Translations under genes and position numbers: made by a program
Assembly (NCBI RefSeq): GCF_005047355.1
Contig: NZ_SUMC01000049.1
Coordinates: 1-60,707, forward strand
Source: Actinacidiphila oryziradicis
Lineage (GTDB): Bacteria > Actinomycetota > Actinomycetes > Streptomycetales > Streptomycetaceae
Direction of reading: 5' to 3'
DNA: 60,707 bases
Notes under the pieces: model-generated
What the model saw: only the letters and a program-made list of their open reading frames with translations
What the model was told of the DNA's origin: nothing
Database searches by the model: none
Shown here: positions 42,930-51,666 of the stretch, in pieces
How positions within the stretch are numbered: the first letter of the stretch is position 1
How the letters are laid out: each line of letters opens with the position of its first letter

Positions 42930-43631
42930 TCAGAACGAGGGGTAGCTGCCCCTCGTGAGATTCGCGACGTCTGCGAGGTGCGCCAGCATCGCGTCTCGTG
43001 CCGCGGCGCCATTGCCGCTCCGTACTGCGGTGAAAATCAACTGGTGCCCGTGGTGTGAGGACCGGCGGGCCTCGGCGGTCTCGTGCGAGAAGGAACGCAC
43101 CGATTCCGTCCAGCTGTTGGCCAGGGAGTTGAGGGCCACCATCAACGGGTTCTGCGACGCCTGGGCCAGCAGCATGTGAAAGCTGATGTCGGCTTTCAGC
43201 GACTCCTCCTGCGACAGGTCGCGGCCGCTTTTCTCCAGCATCTGCTCAAGGGCGTACAGGGTCGCCCGCGTCGCGCGTTCGGCGGCCAGCTGCGCGAACT
43301 TCGGCTCGATCGTCTCGCGCAGCTCCGCGACATCGCGCAGCGTCCGCTCGGACTCCGACACCTCCCCGTACAGCGCCTGTGCGTGAGACGGCACCTCCAG
43401 CACGATGGTGCCCCGCCCCGGCCTGCGCTCGATCACCCTCTTGGCTTCCAGCTCATGCATCGCCTCACGCAGCGACACTCGCGAGACCTTCAGCACCTGG
43501 GCCAGCTCCCGCTCCGGCGGAAGCTTGGTGCCCGGCTCCAGAGAGCCGCTGCTGATCAGGGTCTCGATGTGAGCGACGATCTCGGTGCTCACACTCAGCG
43601 ACCGACGCACGAACGCGTCGAACCCGTCCAA
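42930..43631 (-). CDS. GntR-family regulator, FadR subfamily
   Basis: A 233-residue regulator. The winged helix contains LEPGTKLPPERELAQVLKVS, RVSLREAMHELEAKRVI and RRPGRGTIV; the C-terminal all-helical FCD domain has metal-site-like residues (DISFHMLLAQASQNPLM, HHGHQLIFTAV). TTG 43631 is chosen because AGGAGG lies just upstream. It is the first gene of the catabolic operon, with a perfect FadR-type palindrome 30 bases ahead, so it likely represses itself and the operon until an intermediate binds. Confidence 0.85.
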   Translation of the reverse strand: MDGFDAFVRRSLSVSTEIVAHIETLISSGSLEPGTKLPPERELAQVLKVSRVSLREAMHELEAKRVIERRPGRGTIVLEVPSHAQALYGEVSESERTLRDVAELRETIEPKFAQLAAERATRATLYALEQMLEKSGRDLSQEESLKADISFHMLLAQASQNPLMVALNSLANSWTESVRSFSHETAEARRSSHHGHQLIFTAVRSGNGAAARDAMLAHLADVANLTRGSYPSF

Positions 43632-43660
43632 TGACCCTCCTACCGTGATGCCCCTCCGGC

Positions 43661-43679
43661 CAGTTGGTCTGACCAACTG
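43661..43679. promoter_or_regulatory. FadR/GntR-type operator
   Basis: CAGTTGGTCTGACCAACTG is a perfect 19-base palindrome (9-base arms, one central base) whose core TGGTCTGACCA fits the FadR-subfamily pattern TnGTnnnACnA. It sits 30 bases before the regulator start, where it would block transcription of the whole run. Confidence 0.75.
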
Positions 43680-43843
43680 ATGAACTGAACCGTAAGGACG
43701 ATCCGACGCGAAGAAAAGCCCGCCAATCACATGGAAACCAGACGTTTACGCAGGTCGCATGGATGTAACACGAATGGCCCGGTCGGCCGCGAGCGCCTTG
43801 ATCATCCCGATTTGTGAGAAGGCGCGGCGCCGACCGGTTCGTG

Positions 43844-44118
43844 TTACTTGGGGCCGGAGGCGCAGAACTGCTGGTCGATCAGGGCGTTCTTCGCCACCTC
43901 GGTGGCGCCGTTGGCGTCGCCGTCACCGGTCGCCTCCAGCACGACGACCCGACGGCCGTCGGCGCTGGTACCGTCCCGGGTGCTGTAGCCGGCAAGGTCA
44001 CCCGCGTGACTGCAGCAGCCCCCGCCGCACGACAGCGGAATCCACATCAGGCCCAGGCCGTAGCGCGCACCGGGCCACACGGGGTCCGTCCCGATGGGGT
44101 GCTCACACCCGTGTGCGG
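43844..44118 (-). pseudogene. serine hydrolase (beta-lactamase/DD-peptidase-like), C-terminal remnant
   Basis: The minus strand encodes the end of a penicillin-binding-protein-like hydrolase: HPIGTDPVWPGARYGLGLMW, CGGGCCSHAGDLAGYSTRDG and a tail ending FCASGPK. The H-A-G-D-x-x-G-Y block corresponds to the third (KTG/HxG) active-site motif region of family S12 enzymes. The SxxK and YxN motifs are absent, and no start is visible. Otherwise 43680-44546 holds no gene. Confidence 0.6.
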
Positions 44119-44287
44119 GGTGAGGCCGGCTACACCATGGGAATGCAAAACTTCACCATCCATCACACCGTAGGTATTCATGGGCGTTACGGGTGTTCGT
44201 TGAGATCCGTTCTCCTCGCGTGGGCCTCTCTTGAGATGGTGTGATTCCGGGCATACCTGAACATAACAGGAAAGTTCCCGCAGGTAA

Positions 44288-44333
44288 GTTACCCGGCAGT
44301 TAAGTCAAATAAGCTTAGGCTGGGCTAATTTTG
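44288..44333 (+). promoter_or_regulatory. possible regulatory block upstream of the phosphoesterase gene
   Basis: An AT-richer stretch with two weak signals: adjacent 11-base units GTTACCCGGCA and GTTAAGTCAAA (44288-44309), vaguely like PHO-box repeats, and TTAGGCTGGGCTAATTTTG (44315-44333), which matches the DtxR/IdeR iron-box consensus in about 14 of 19 positions. Neither is strong; one or both may be chance. Confidence 0.3.
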
Positions 44334-44546
44334 GCACTCTTCGTCTCGTCTACTGAGATTTCACGCCGATTTTCCATAAAATCCCATCTCAAAGAAGATA
44401 CAAAGGCTCCGTTTAGCTGCCTATCAGCTATTCATGCTGCGTACGGATACTCGTCGACATCCGGTCTTCGCATTGCACCTAGATTCTTCCTCGCCGCGCC
44501 GCACCAACTTCGTGATCGGTCGTCGGCTCCGACGGAGGACACATAC

Positions 44547-47246
44547 ATGCGTAGCCCGAGAAAAGCCAAGCGGACACTGGTCGCAACAGCCACGATCGCC
44601 CTGGTGGCAACCGCTGCGGGTGTCACCTACGCCGAGGGGGACTTCGGTAACACCCCGCTCGGTCACAAGGTCGTCGGCAAGCAGGCCGACGGTTCGTATC
44701 TGACGCACAACAACCAGTTCGTCACGCCCGCCGGCAACGTCACCAAGGAGAACGGCCGCCCGTTCGGGCTGGCCCTGAACCCCGACGGCAAGACGGCCGC
44801 CAGTCTCAACACCGGCGGTGCCACCACCGGCAACGTCACCGTCTTCGACCTCGTCAGCCACAAGGTGCTGCAGCAGGTGGGCAGCGGCCGGATCTCCGAC
44901 GGGGGCATCGTCTACTCCCCCGACGGCAAGCACTTGTGGGCCGCACAACCCTCCGATCTGGTGCGCTATGACGTCGCCTCGGACGGGACCCTGTCCAACC
45001 CGGTCGTCGTCAAACTGCCGGGCGCGAACGGCCGCCAAGCCGTGCCGGCCGGCCTCGCCTTCGCGACGAACGGCACCGACCTGCTCGTCACGCTGAGCGG
45101 CAACAACACCCTGGGCGTGGTTGACACCGCCACCAACACCGTCACGAAGCAGATCCCGGTCGGCAACGCGCCGAACAGCGTCGTGGTGATCGACGGCAAG
45201 GCGTACGTGAGCAACCAGGGCGGCCGCCCGGCGCTGCCGGGTGACCGGACGGACGACTCGTACGGCACACCCATCGTCACCAACAACAACAGCGCCGTTC
45301 CCTCCACCGGCACCGTCTCCGAGGTCGACCTGACCGGCGGTCAGCAGATCAAGACGTTCAAGGTCGGCCTGGAGCCCAGCGCGTTGCTCGCGGTGGGCAA
45401 GAACCTGGTCGTCACGAACACCGACGACGACACCGTGTCGACCATCGACACCGTCAAGCAGCAGCTCGGCCGCACCTTCGCCGCCAACCCGGCGCCCGGC
45501 GCGCCCTACGGCGCCCAGCCCAACGGGCTGACGATGCTCGACTCCACACACCTGGCAGTCAGTCTGGGCCGGGACAACGCGGTGGCCGTCTACCAGTACA
45601 AGGACGCGTACACGCAGCCCAGCTTCGACGGTCTGATCCCGACCGGCTCGTTCCCCACCGGCTTGATCAAGGACACCCAGCTGAACCAGCTGGTCGTGGC
45701 GAGCGAGCAGGGCCTCGGCTCGGTCGGGGCGAACGGCACGGTCAACGAGGGCACCGGGACCACCGCCGCCACTTCGCACTTGGGCTACAACTTCGTCGGC
45801 ACCGTGCAGACGGTCGCGGCCCCGACGGCGAAGCAGATGCAGAAGTACACCCAGCAGGTGTTCAAGAACAACCAGTGGAACGGCCTCCAGCAGCGCAACC
45901 AGGCCGGCAGCGGCAAGGCCGCGCCGGTGGCGGTCCCGCTGCATGTCGGCGACCCGTCGAAGATCAAGCACGTGTTCCTGATCGTCAAGGAGAACCGCAC
46001 CTACGACCAGGTGCTCGGCGACGACCCGCGCGGCAACGGTGACCCGAGCCTGACGCAGTTCGGCAAGACGGTCACGCCGAACACCCACGCGCTGGCCGCG
46101 ACAGGCCCGCTGATCGACAACCTGTACTCGGACGGCACCAACTCCGCCGAGGGCCACCACTGGCTGGACCAGGCGTTCGTCAACAACTACATGCAGCAGA
46201 TGTACGGCAACTACACCCGGTCCTACCAGACCGGCGACCCGCTGAGCAACACGAAGTCCGGGTGGATCTGGGACGACGCGCTGGCCCACGGCAAGTCGGT
46301 CACCAACTGGGGCGAGCAGATCGACAGCTATGTCGACTCAAGCGGCAAGGGCACAGCCGCCGGCAGCTGGCCGAAGTGGTACCAGGACTCGCAGGTGATG
46401 GAGGGCAAGGCCTCCGGCCCGCTGAACTACCCGCTCGGGTCCTACCAGCCGAAGACGGACATCCCGTCGCTGGCGAAGATCACGCAGCCGAACTTCCCGA
46501 ACTTCGACCTGAACATTCCCGACCAGTACCGGGCGGATCTGTTCCAGCCGACCTTCGCGAAGTACGAGAAGAACGGCAACCTGCCGGCGCTCAACATGAT
46601 GTGGCTGATGAACGACCACACCGAGGGCACCGCGCCGGGCGCCATCACGCCGGCCGCGCACGTCGCCGACAACGACCTCGCGCTCGGCCGCATCGTGGAC
46701 ACGATCTCGCACAGCAAGGACTGGAAGAGCACCGCGGTCTTCGTCCTCGAGGACGACTCGCAGAACGGTGTCGACCACGTCGACGGGCACCGCAACCCGA
46801 CCCTGGTGGTCAGCCCGTACGCCGCGCACGGCAAGGTGGTTCACACCTACTACAGCCAGCTGAACGTCATGCGGACCATCGAGCAGATCCTCGGTCTGCC
46901 GCCGATGAACCAGCAGGACATGGCGGCAGAGCCGATGTACGACACGTTCACCAACAAGCCGAACTACACGCCGTACACCTACCTGCCCAACCAGATCCCG
47001 CTCACCACGACGAACCCACAGCCCGCGCAGACCACCAACGCGACGGCCGCGGCCTGGGCGACGTGGTCGGCCAAGCAGAACTTCAAGTCCGAGGACATGG
47101 TGAACATGGCCCAGGAGAACCGGGACATCTGGTACTCCTCCAGCAACTTCACCAAGCCCTACCCGGGCGACTCCAAGGTTCTGCTGCCCAACCAGGTACC
47201 CGGCGCGGGCCCCGCCCCGACCACCCCTGACAACAGCGACGGCTGA
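44547..47246 (+). CDS. secreted beta-propeller plus phosphoesterase (PF04185, phospholipase C/acid phosphatase type) protein
   Basis: An 899-residue exported protein. ATG 44547 has GGAGG eight bases upstream and opens a signal peptide (MRSPRKAKRTLVATATIALV). Residues 40-470 are a YVTN/NHL-like propeller with repeated VxVxDTxTNTVxxxIPVG blades. From about 480 the phosphoesterase domain follows: HVFLIVKENRTYDQVLGD (metal and nucleophile region), DGTNSAEGHHWLDQAF, and a second metal site in TAVFVLEDDSQNGVDHVDGH. Enzymes of this type hydrolyse phospholipids or phosphate esters outside the cell. A strong terminator follows; a secreted PI-PLC gene is next. Confidence 0.82.
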   Translation: MRSPRKAKRTLVATATIALVATAAGVTYAEGDFGNTPLGHKVVGKQADGSYLTHNNQFVTPAGNVTKENGRPFGLALNPDGKTAASLNTGGATTGNVTVFDLVSHKVLQQVGSGRISDGGIVYSPDGKHLWAAQPSDLVRYDVASDGTLSNPVVVKLPGANGRQAVPAGLAFATNGTDLLVTLSGNNTLGVVDTATNTVTKQIPVGNAPNSVVVIDGKAYVSNQGGRPALPGDRTDDSYGTPIVTNNNSAVPSTGTVSEVDLTGGQQIKTFKVGLEPSALLAVGKNLVVTNTDDDTVSTIDTVKQQLGRTFAANPAPGAPYGAQPNGLTMLDSTHLAVSLGRDNAVAVYQYKDAYTQPSFDGLIPTGSFPTGLIKDTQLNQLVVASEQGLGSVGANGTVNEGTGTTAATSHLGYNFVGTVQTVAAPTAKQMQKYTQQVFKNNQWNGLQQRNQAGSGKAAPVAVPLHVGDPSKIKHVFLIVKENRTYDQVLGDDPRGNGDPSLTQFGKTVTPNTHALAATGPLIDNLYSDGTNSAEGHHWLDQAFVNNYMQQMYGNYTRSYQTGDPLSNTKSGWIWDDALAHGKSVTNWGEQIDSYVDSSGKGTAAGSWPKWYQDSQVMEGKASGPLNYPLGSYQPKTDIPSLAKITQPNFPNFDLNIPDQYRADLFQPTFAKYEKNGNLPALNMMWLMNDHTEGTAPGAITPAAHVADNDLALGRIVDTISHSKDWKSTAVFVLEDDSQNGVDHVDGHRNPTLVVSPYAAHGKVVHTYYSQLNVMRTIEQILGLPPMNQQDMAAEPMYDTFTNKPNYTPYTYLPNQIPLTTTNPQPAQTTNATAAAWATWSAKQNFKSEDMVNMAQENRDIWYSSSNFTKPYPGDSKVLLPNQVPGAGPAPTTPDNSDG

Positions 47247-47262
47247 CCACCGTCGCGGAAAA

Positions 47263-47302
47263 TGCGGGGCCGGCCCGGTAAGGGCCGGCCCCGCACGTTT
47301 TT
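47263..47302 (+). terminator. intrinsic terminator of the phosphoesterase gene
   Basis: TGCGGGGCCGGCCC (47263-47276) pairs perfectly with GGGCCGGCCCCGCA (47282-47295) over a five-base loop, followed by CG and TTTTT (47298-47302). A classical rho-independent terminator 16 bases after the stop. Confidence 0.92.
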
Positions 47303-47550
47303 GGTGCACCATCATGCGCCTGACCTGCTCGGATTGGCTCTTCAGCTGCCAGGCGACGTCCGGTTGTTCCCTCAACACCGTCGATTTCAGGGCACGTTGG
47401 CCACTCCTGTGCTCTTGTGCAACATTCGCAACCTGGTCTAGTCCTTCACTGTCCGCCCGGTACCTACCGGATGGACCGCGGCCGTTAACCTCGGCGGCCG
47501 AGAATCTCGATGAGCATGACAACGTCACCTCTTCCCCCACAGGAGAACGC

Positions 47551-48618
47551 ATGCCCCGTTCGCTGCGCACCGCCGCGCTCGCCCTGGCCGCCGCGCTCGC
47601 CCTTACCTCCCTGTTCGGCGGGGTGTCCGCCGGTAAGGCGAGCGCCGCCGACACCGGCGGGCTCTCTCTCGCCCAGGCCACCACGGTCGGACTCCACAAC
47701 ACCTATGTTCCGGCCACGTTCAGCTACCTCGCCCAGGCGCTGGACACCGGTACCTCCATGATCGAGCTGGACGTCTGGGACGACTTCATCACCAAGGAGT
47801 GGAAGGTCAGCCACGACAACCCGCTCGGCAACAGCAACAACTGCGTCGACGCCTCGGCCGCCTCCCAGCTGTACTCGGGCGGCGCCAACAAGGACCTGGA
47901 AAGCTGCCTGGACGACGTCCGGGTCTGGCTTGCCGCGCACCCCGGCCACGCGCCCCTGTACATCAAACTGGAGATGAAGGCCGGCTTCCAGTCCACCTAC
48001 GGGCTCGGCCCGGCCCAGCTCGACACGGCCATCAGAAGCCACCTCGGCTCCGACGTCTTCCGGCCGGCCGACCTGCTGGCCAAGCCGGGCGGCGGCACGT
48101 ACGCGAACCTCGACGAGGCCGCCCGCGCGGGCAACTGGCCCACCCGCGCACAGCTCGCCGGCAAGGTCATCATCGAAGCAATCCCCGGCACCGTCGAGGA
48201 GAGCAACCCGACCGACACCCTCTGGACCGACGTCGAGTACGCCACCTACCTGCGCAACCTGAACTCGGCCGGAAACATCGGCAACGCCGAGGTCTTCCCG
48301 GCCGTGCACAACGCCGCGAGCGGTGACCCGCGCACCCGCTACGCCGACACCACCATCCGGCCCTGGTTCGTCGCCTTCGACGGCGACGCCTCGACCTACA
48401 TGGGCGGCACCATAGACACCTCCTGGTACGACACCAACCACTATCTGCTGGTGATGACCGACGCGCAGAACGTCTCCCCGGCCATCAGCGACACCAGCCC
48501 CACCGAGGCGGAGGCGCAGGCACGCGTCGCCCAACTCGCCGCCGCACACGCCAGCATCGTCTCCAGCGACTGGACGACGCTGCCGACGGTCCAGGCGCAG
48601 TCACTCCCACGCGGCTGA
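47551..48618 (+). CDS. secreted Ca2+-dependent-type phosphatidylinositol-specific phospholipase C
   Basis: A 355-residue exported enzyme. ATG 47551 follows AGGAG; a signal peptide runs to about residue 33 (…GKASA-AD). The PI-PLC X-domain is shown by TTVGLHNTY (His49), IELDVWDD (Glu72, Asp74) and WKVSHDNPLG (His88), the general acid/base pair and calcium ligands of the metal-dependent bacterial class, and later YIKLEMKAGF (Lys, Glu). It would cleave phosphatidylinositol or glycosyl-PI lipids outside the cell. With the preceding phosphoesterase it forms a phospholipid-degrading pair, each gene with its own terminator. Confidence 0.87.
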   Translation: MPRSLRTAALALAAALALTSLFGGVSAGKASAADTGGLSLAQATTVGLHNTYVPATFSYLAQALDTGTSMIELDVWDDFITKEWKVSHDNPLGNSNNCVDASAASQLYSGGANKDLESCLDDVRVWLAAHPGHAPLYIKLEMKAGFQSTYGLGPAQLDTAIRSHLGSDVFRPADLLAKPGGGTYANLDEAARAGNWPTRAQLAGKVIIEAIPGTVEESNPTDTLWTDVEYATYLRNLNSAGNIGNAEVFPAVHNAASGDPRTRYADTTIRPWFVAFDGDASTYMGGTIDTSWYDTNHYLLVMTDAQNVSPAISDTSPTEAEAQARVAQLAAAHASIVSSDWTTLPTVQAQSLPRG

Positions 48619-48630
48619 GCCGCGGCGCGG

Positions 48631-48674
48631 TGTCCGTCCGTCCGCCGCGGCGAGAGCGGGCGGACGGACGGACA
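48631..48674 (+). terminator. long hairpin terminator of the PI-PLC gene
   Basis: TGTCCGTCCGTCCGCC (48631-48646) pairs perfectly with GGCGGACGGACGGACA (48659-48674) across a 12-base loop, 12 bases after the stop codon. There is no T-tract, but a 16-bp GC stem is ample in this genus. Confidence 0.82.
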
Positions 48675-48760
48675 TCGCGCATCAGTCAGATCCCGCCGAG
48701 CTCGGGGCCCCAGACGGCTTCGCGGTACCGAGCAGACACCACTGCGGCGGCAAGACGGCT

Positions 48761-48970
48761 GTGGGGCCGGTCGTTGAACTGGCCCGGGAGATCGGCGTCA
48801 GTCACGGAGCGCCACGCCAGCACTTCCCCGACAAGCCTGCCGTGCTCGACGCTCTCGCGATCCACGGCCTGGAGCGCCTCGGGCGTGAGCTCGACAGCGC
48901 CTTGGACCGGCCGACCGGGACCTTCGACGAGCGCCTCACCGCCTTCGCGCGGACGCAGCCAGCAGCGCCC
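48761..48970 (+). pseudogene. TetR-family regulator, N-terminal remnant
   Basis: The piece encodes most of a TetR DNA-binding domain: ELAREIGVSHGAPRQHFPDK then PAVLDALAIHGLERLGREL, where xLAxExGVSxGAxxxHFxDKxALLxAxA is the normal pattern. The start of the first helix is missing, and after about residue 70 the sequence reads as Arg/Pro-rich nonsense, so the ligand domain is lost. No ribosome site is seen. The remaining 48675-49282 stretch holds nothing else I can support; its right end is AT-rich and must contain the next gene's promoter. Confidence 0.6.
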
Positions 48971-49282
48971 GGCACACTTGCAGTGCGGCTCCGCCGCCGT
49001 TCGACGCGACGGCCGGCAGCCAGTTGCGCCGACCCGCGCCGACACGGGTACCGGCATCGAGCGCCGCCCGCACCCCGGCCAGGCCCACCGCCGGCACTGG
49101 CCGTCGGCAGGCCACGTGTCGTACCCCTCTGCACACCGAAGCCGGTTCCCGCCAGCTGAGTCACACCGCCGAGGCACCTGGCGTAGTGTTTACGTAGAAG
49201 CAATTCACATGCGTCACTGCTATGACTTAATACTGTGCGTGTGCACTGTTATTCGTTTATGGCCAAGGAGCAATGACGGGCT

Positions 49283-51658
49283 GTGAGACGGCGATTCACC
49301 GTCCTGCCACGCCGGAAGACCGGTGACGGAAGTCCGGAGCGGAATCCGGAGCGGCCCGGCGCGGTGGAGCCCGCCGGCGACGGCGAGGACGCGGTCCACG
49401 TCGAGGAGATCGACGGCATCCACTTGTTGCGGACCTTCGGCGGACCCTCCCCGGACCCCATGTCGGTGGCCGAACTCGGGTACGCCATGCCGTCGGAGGC
49501 GGGTTCCGCCACCATCGTGGTCAGTCTGGACAGCGAACGAGCCTGGCCCTGGCTCGTGGGGCTGCTCGACTCCCTCCGGGCGACCGGCGCTTCCGAGGTC
49601 CGGCTGGTGATGTCCGGCGCCGCCGCCGACCGCCAGGACCGGCCCGCCGTGGCGCGCTGGATCGCCGATGAATGGGACATGCGGGTGATCGCCCCGGACG
49701 GGGTGGCGCTGCTCGTTCCCGGCGGCTCGCTGTTCGTGCCGGAGCACGCGGAGCGTCCGCAGGCGGTACGGGACCGCAACCGGGGCTGGTGGTGTTTCGC
49801 CCCGGGTGAGGAACCGGAGCCTCTGGGACGCCAGTTGCCGGCGCCGTCCTGGCAGGCGGAAGTGGAACGGTTGGCCGCCACTGCCGCCGGGGGGACGGTC
49901 GTGCACCGGATACCGGCGGGCGTGCTGCTCCGGCCGGAAGGCGCGGCCCCGCCGCTTCCCGGCGACCTGTCGTTCGCCGTGCCGGTCAGCACCGGCCGCC
50001 CGGTCGTGATCGTGGGGGCCCCGGGGGACGAGGGGGACGTTCCCGCGCATGGTGTTCTCGATGTTCTGGCCGCCCTGCCCCCCTCCCTTCGCTCCGCCGT
50101 CCGTCTCGCCCCGGGGAACCCCACCGACCTGCTGCCGACGGCACAACTGGCCGCGAACAAGCTCGGCTTCGAAGTGGAGGTGCTCACGGGATCGCCGTTG
50201 ATGGCCGATGACTCGCCGACGGGAACGGCCGGGCACCGGGTACGGGCCGTCCTGATCGGTGCGGACGGTACGCCGACATGGCGGCCGTTCGTCGAGTCTG
50301 TGGTGTGCCGCCCGTCCGGTGACGGCGGAAGCAGGGCGCCCCGGCTGCTGCGTTGGCAGCCGCCGGTGTCCGGCATCGGTACCGCGCACGCGGGGGTTGT
50401 ACGGCTGCCCGACGGCTGGCAGGTCGCGGTGACCCGGGCCGGTCTGCGGATCTGCAGGGCGAACGGGGCGCGGATCAGCCTTGCCGGGCGTCCGGTGGAC
50501 GCCGACGCGCCGGCGATCGAACTGGGTACGCCCGGAGAACCGCTCGACGGACCGGCGATGTCCGCTCTCGGCAGGCTCCTCGATGGGCTGGGCGAGGACG
50601 TACGCGAGCGCGCCGTACTGCATGTGTACGGTCACTGCGGCGGAGAACAGATGCGCGAGCTGAGCCGGGTGATGGCCAGCCACGGGATCAGACGGCTGCG
50701 TACGATGCCCCCGCCGCCGTCACCCTCGCGCGTGACGCCCCCGCCGCCGTCGCCCTCCACGCGCATACCGATGGCGGGCGATACCCCGGCACCCACCGCC
50801 GTCCCGTCGGGGGCCGCCGCCTCGCCTGCGGCGGATCCCGTGGCTCCCCCGAGCCCCCGGCGCCTGGCGGCGCCCCTTCTCCTCTCCCCGGACCACAACA
50901 GCGAAGGAGCCGACCGCAAGGCCTTCCGGGCCCTGGCGGACCCGGTGTGGGAACAGCACAGTGCGGCTGTCAGCCGGGCCCTCACACAGATGCCGGATCC
51001 GCGCCCGCCCGAACGGACCGATCTCGTCGCCGTGCATCTGTACCTCAGTTCTCCGGACGGTCCGTTCAGCCACCGGAAGCTGGCGGAAGCCTTGCGTGCG
51101 GGCGACCCTCGCGTGCGCCCCTACGCCGCCTGCCTGACCTCGGGGCTGTGCCACCTGCCCCCGTACCGGGGCGCCGTAGTGAGAGGCGGCGTCCCGGCGG
51201 CCTCCGGAGGGTCTTCCGGAAAGCAGTTCGAACCCGTTCCGGGCCGGGTGCTCCGCACCCCCGAGCCGGTGAGCGCGCTTCCGGCGGACACCGCCGGGCC
51301 CGCCGCCACCACGCGGTACGCCATCTGGTCGTTCACCGGGCGGCGCGTGAACCCGCTGCTGAGCGGCACCACCGAAGCCACCCCCACCGCCCCGGACGAG
51401 ATCGTCTTCGGTCCCGGCACGGCCTTCCGGGTGCTGGATGTGCGCGAGGTCGGCGGTTCGGCCCTCGTCCTGCTGCGGGAACTGCCGCCGGCCGCGATCC
51501 GCACTGCCGCCTCCGCCCCGCCGGACGGGCCGGAGGACCAGGACCGCGCGGTACTGGCCCGTCTCACCGAAGCGCTGGAGCAGCGCGTCCCGGCGGGGTC
51601 ACGGGGCCGCGCCGCCCACTGGCCCGAGCGCTGCTCCGGCCCCGTGGGGTGGGAGTGA
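49283..51658 (+). CDS. 791-residue protein with ADP-ribosyltransferase-like C-terminal domain
   Basis: A large cytoplasmic-looking protein without signal peptide or membrane helix. Residues 60-470 are two or more alternating alpha/beta units (SATIVVSLDSERAWPWLVGL and similar). A Pro/Ser linker with an imperfect repeat (PPPPSPS twice, 475-492) follows. The last 250 residues contain TDLVAVHLYLSSPDG (578), RGAVVRGG (630), YAIWSFTGRRVN (678) and PDEIVFGPGTAFRVLDV (703). The Arg, Ser-x-Thr and Glu-x-x-F-x-x-G-T-x-F order resembles R-S-E ADP-ribosyltransferases, but without structure prediction this is tentative. GTG 49283 lies 13 bases after AAGGAG. Its end is eight bases from a convergent lectin gene. 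Confidence 0.7.
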   Translation: MRRRFTVLPRRKTGDGSPERNPERPGAVEPAGDGEDAVHVEEIDGIHLLRTFGGPSPDPMSVAELGYAMPSEAGSATIVVSLDSERAWPWLVGLLDSLRATGASEVRLVMSGAAADRQDRPAVARWIADEWDMRVIAPDGVALLVPGGSLFVPEHAERPQAVRDRNRGWWCFAPGEEPEPLGRQLPAPSWQAEVERLAATAAGGTVVHRIPAGVLLRPEGAAPPLPGDLSFAVPVSTGRPVVIVGAPGDEGDVPAHGVLDVLAALPPSLRSAVRLAPGNPTDLLPTAQLAANKLGFEVEVLTGSPLMADDSPTGTAGHRVRAVLIGADGTPTWRPFVESVVCRPSGDGGSRAPRLLRWQPPVSGIGTAHAGVVRLPDGWQVAVTRAGLRICRANGARISLAGRPVDADAPAIELGTPGEPLDGPAMSALGRLLDGLGEDVRERAVLHVYGHCGGEQMRELSRVMASHGIRRLRTMPPPPSPSRVTPPPPSPSTRIPMAGDTPAPTAVPSGAAASPAADPVAPPSPRRLAAPLLLSPDHNSEGADRKAFRALADPVWEQHSAAVSRALTQMPDPRPPERTDLVAVHLYLSSPDGPFSHRKLAEALRAGDPRVRPYAACLTSGLCHLPPYRGAVVRGGVPAASGGSSGKQFEPVPGRVLRTPEPVSALPADTAGPAATTRYAIWSFTGRRVNPLLSGTTEATPTAPDEIVFGPGTAFRVLDVREVGGSALVLLRELPPAAIRTAASAPPDGPEDQDRAVLARLTEALEQRVPAGSRGRAAHWPERCSGPVGWE

Positions 51659-51666
51659 GGTCCGGC

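Noticed and set aside
44190..44225. PHO-box candidate GTTCGTT / CCGTTCT near 44.2 kb
   Set aside because: The GTTC units are 14 bases apart, not the 11-base spacing of PHO boxes.
44424..46289. Long minus-strand open frame opposite the phosphoesterase gene
   Set aside because: Antisense shadow; Val/Gly/Arg-rich with no domain, while the plus strand encodes a complete secreted enzyme.
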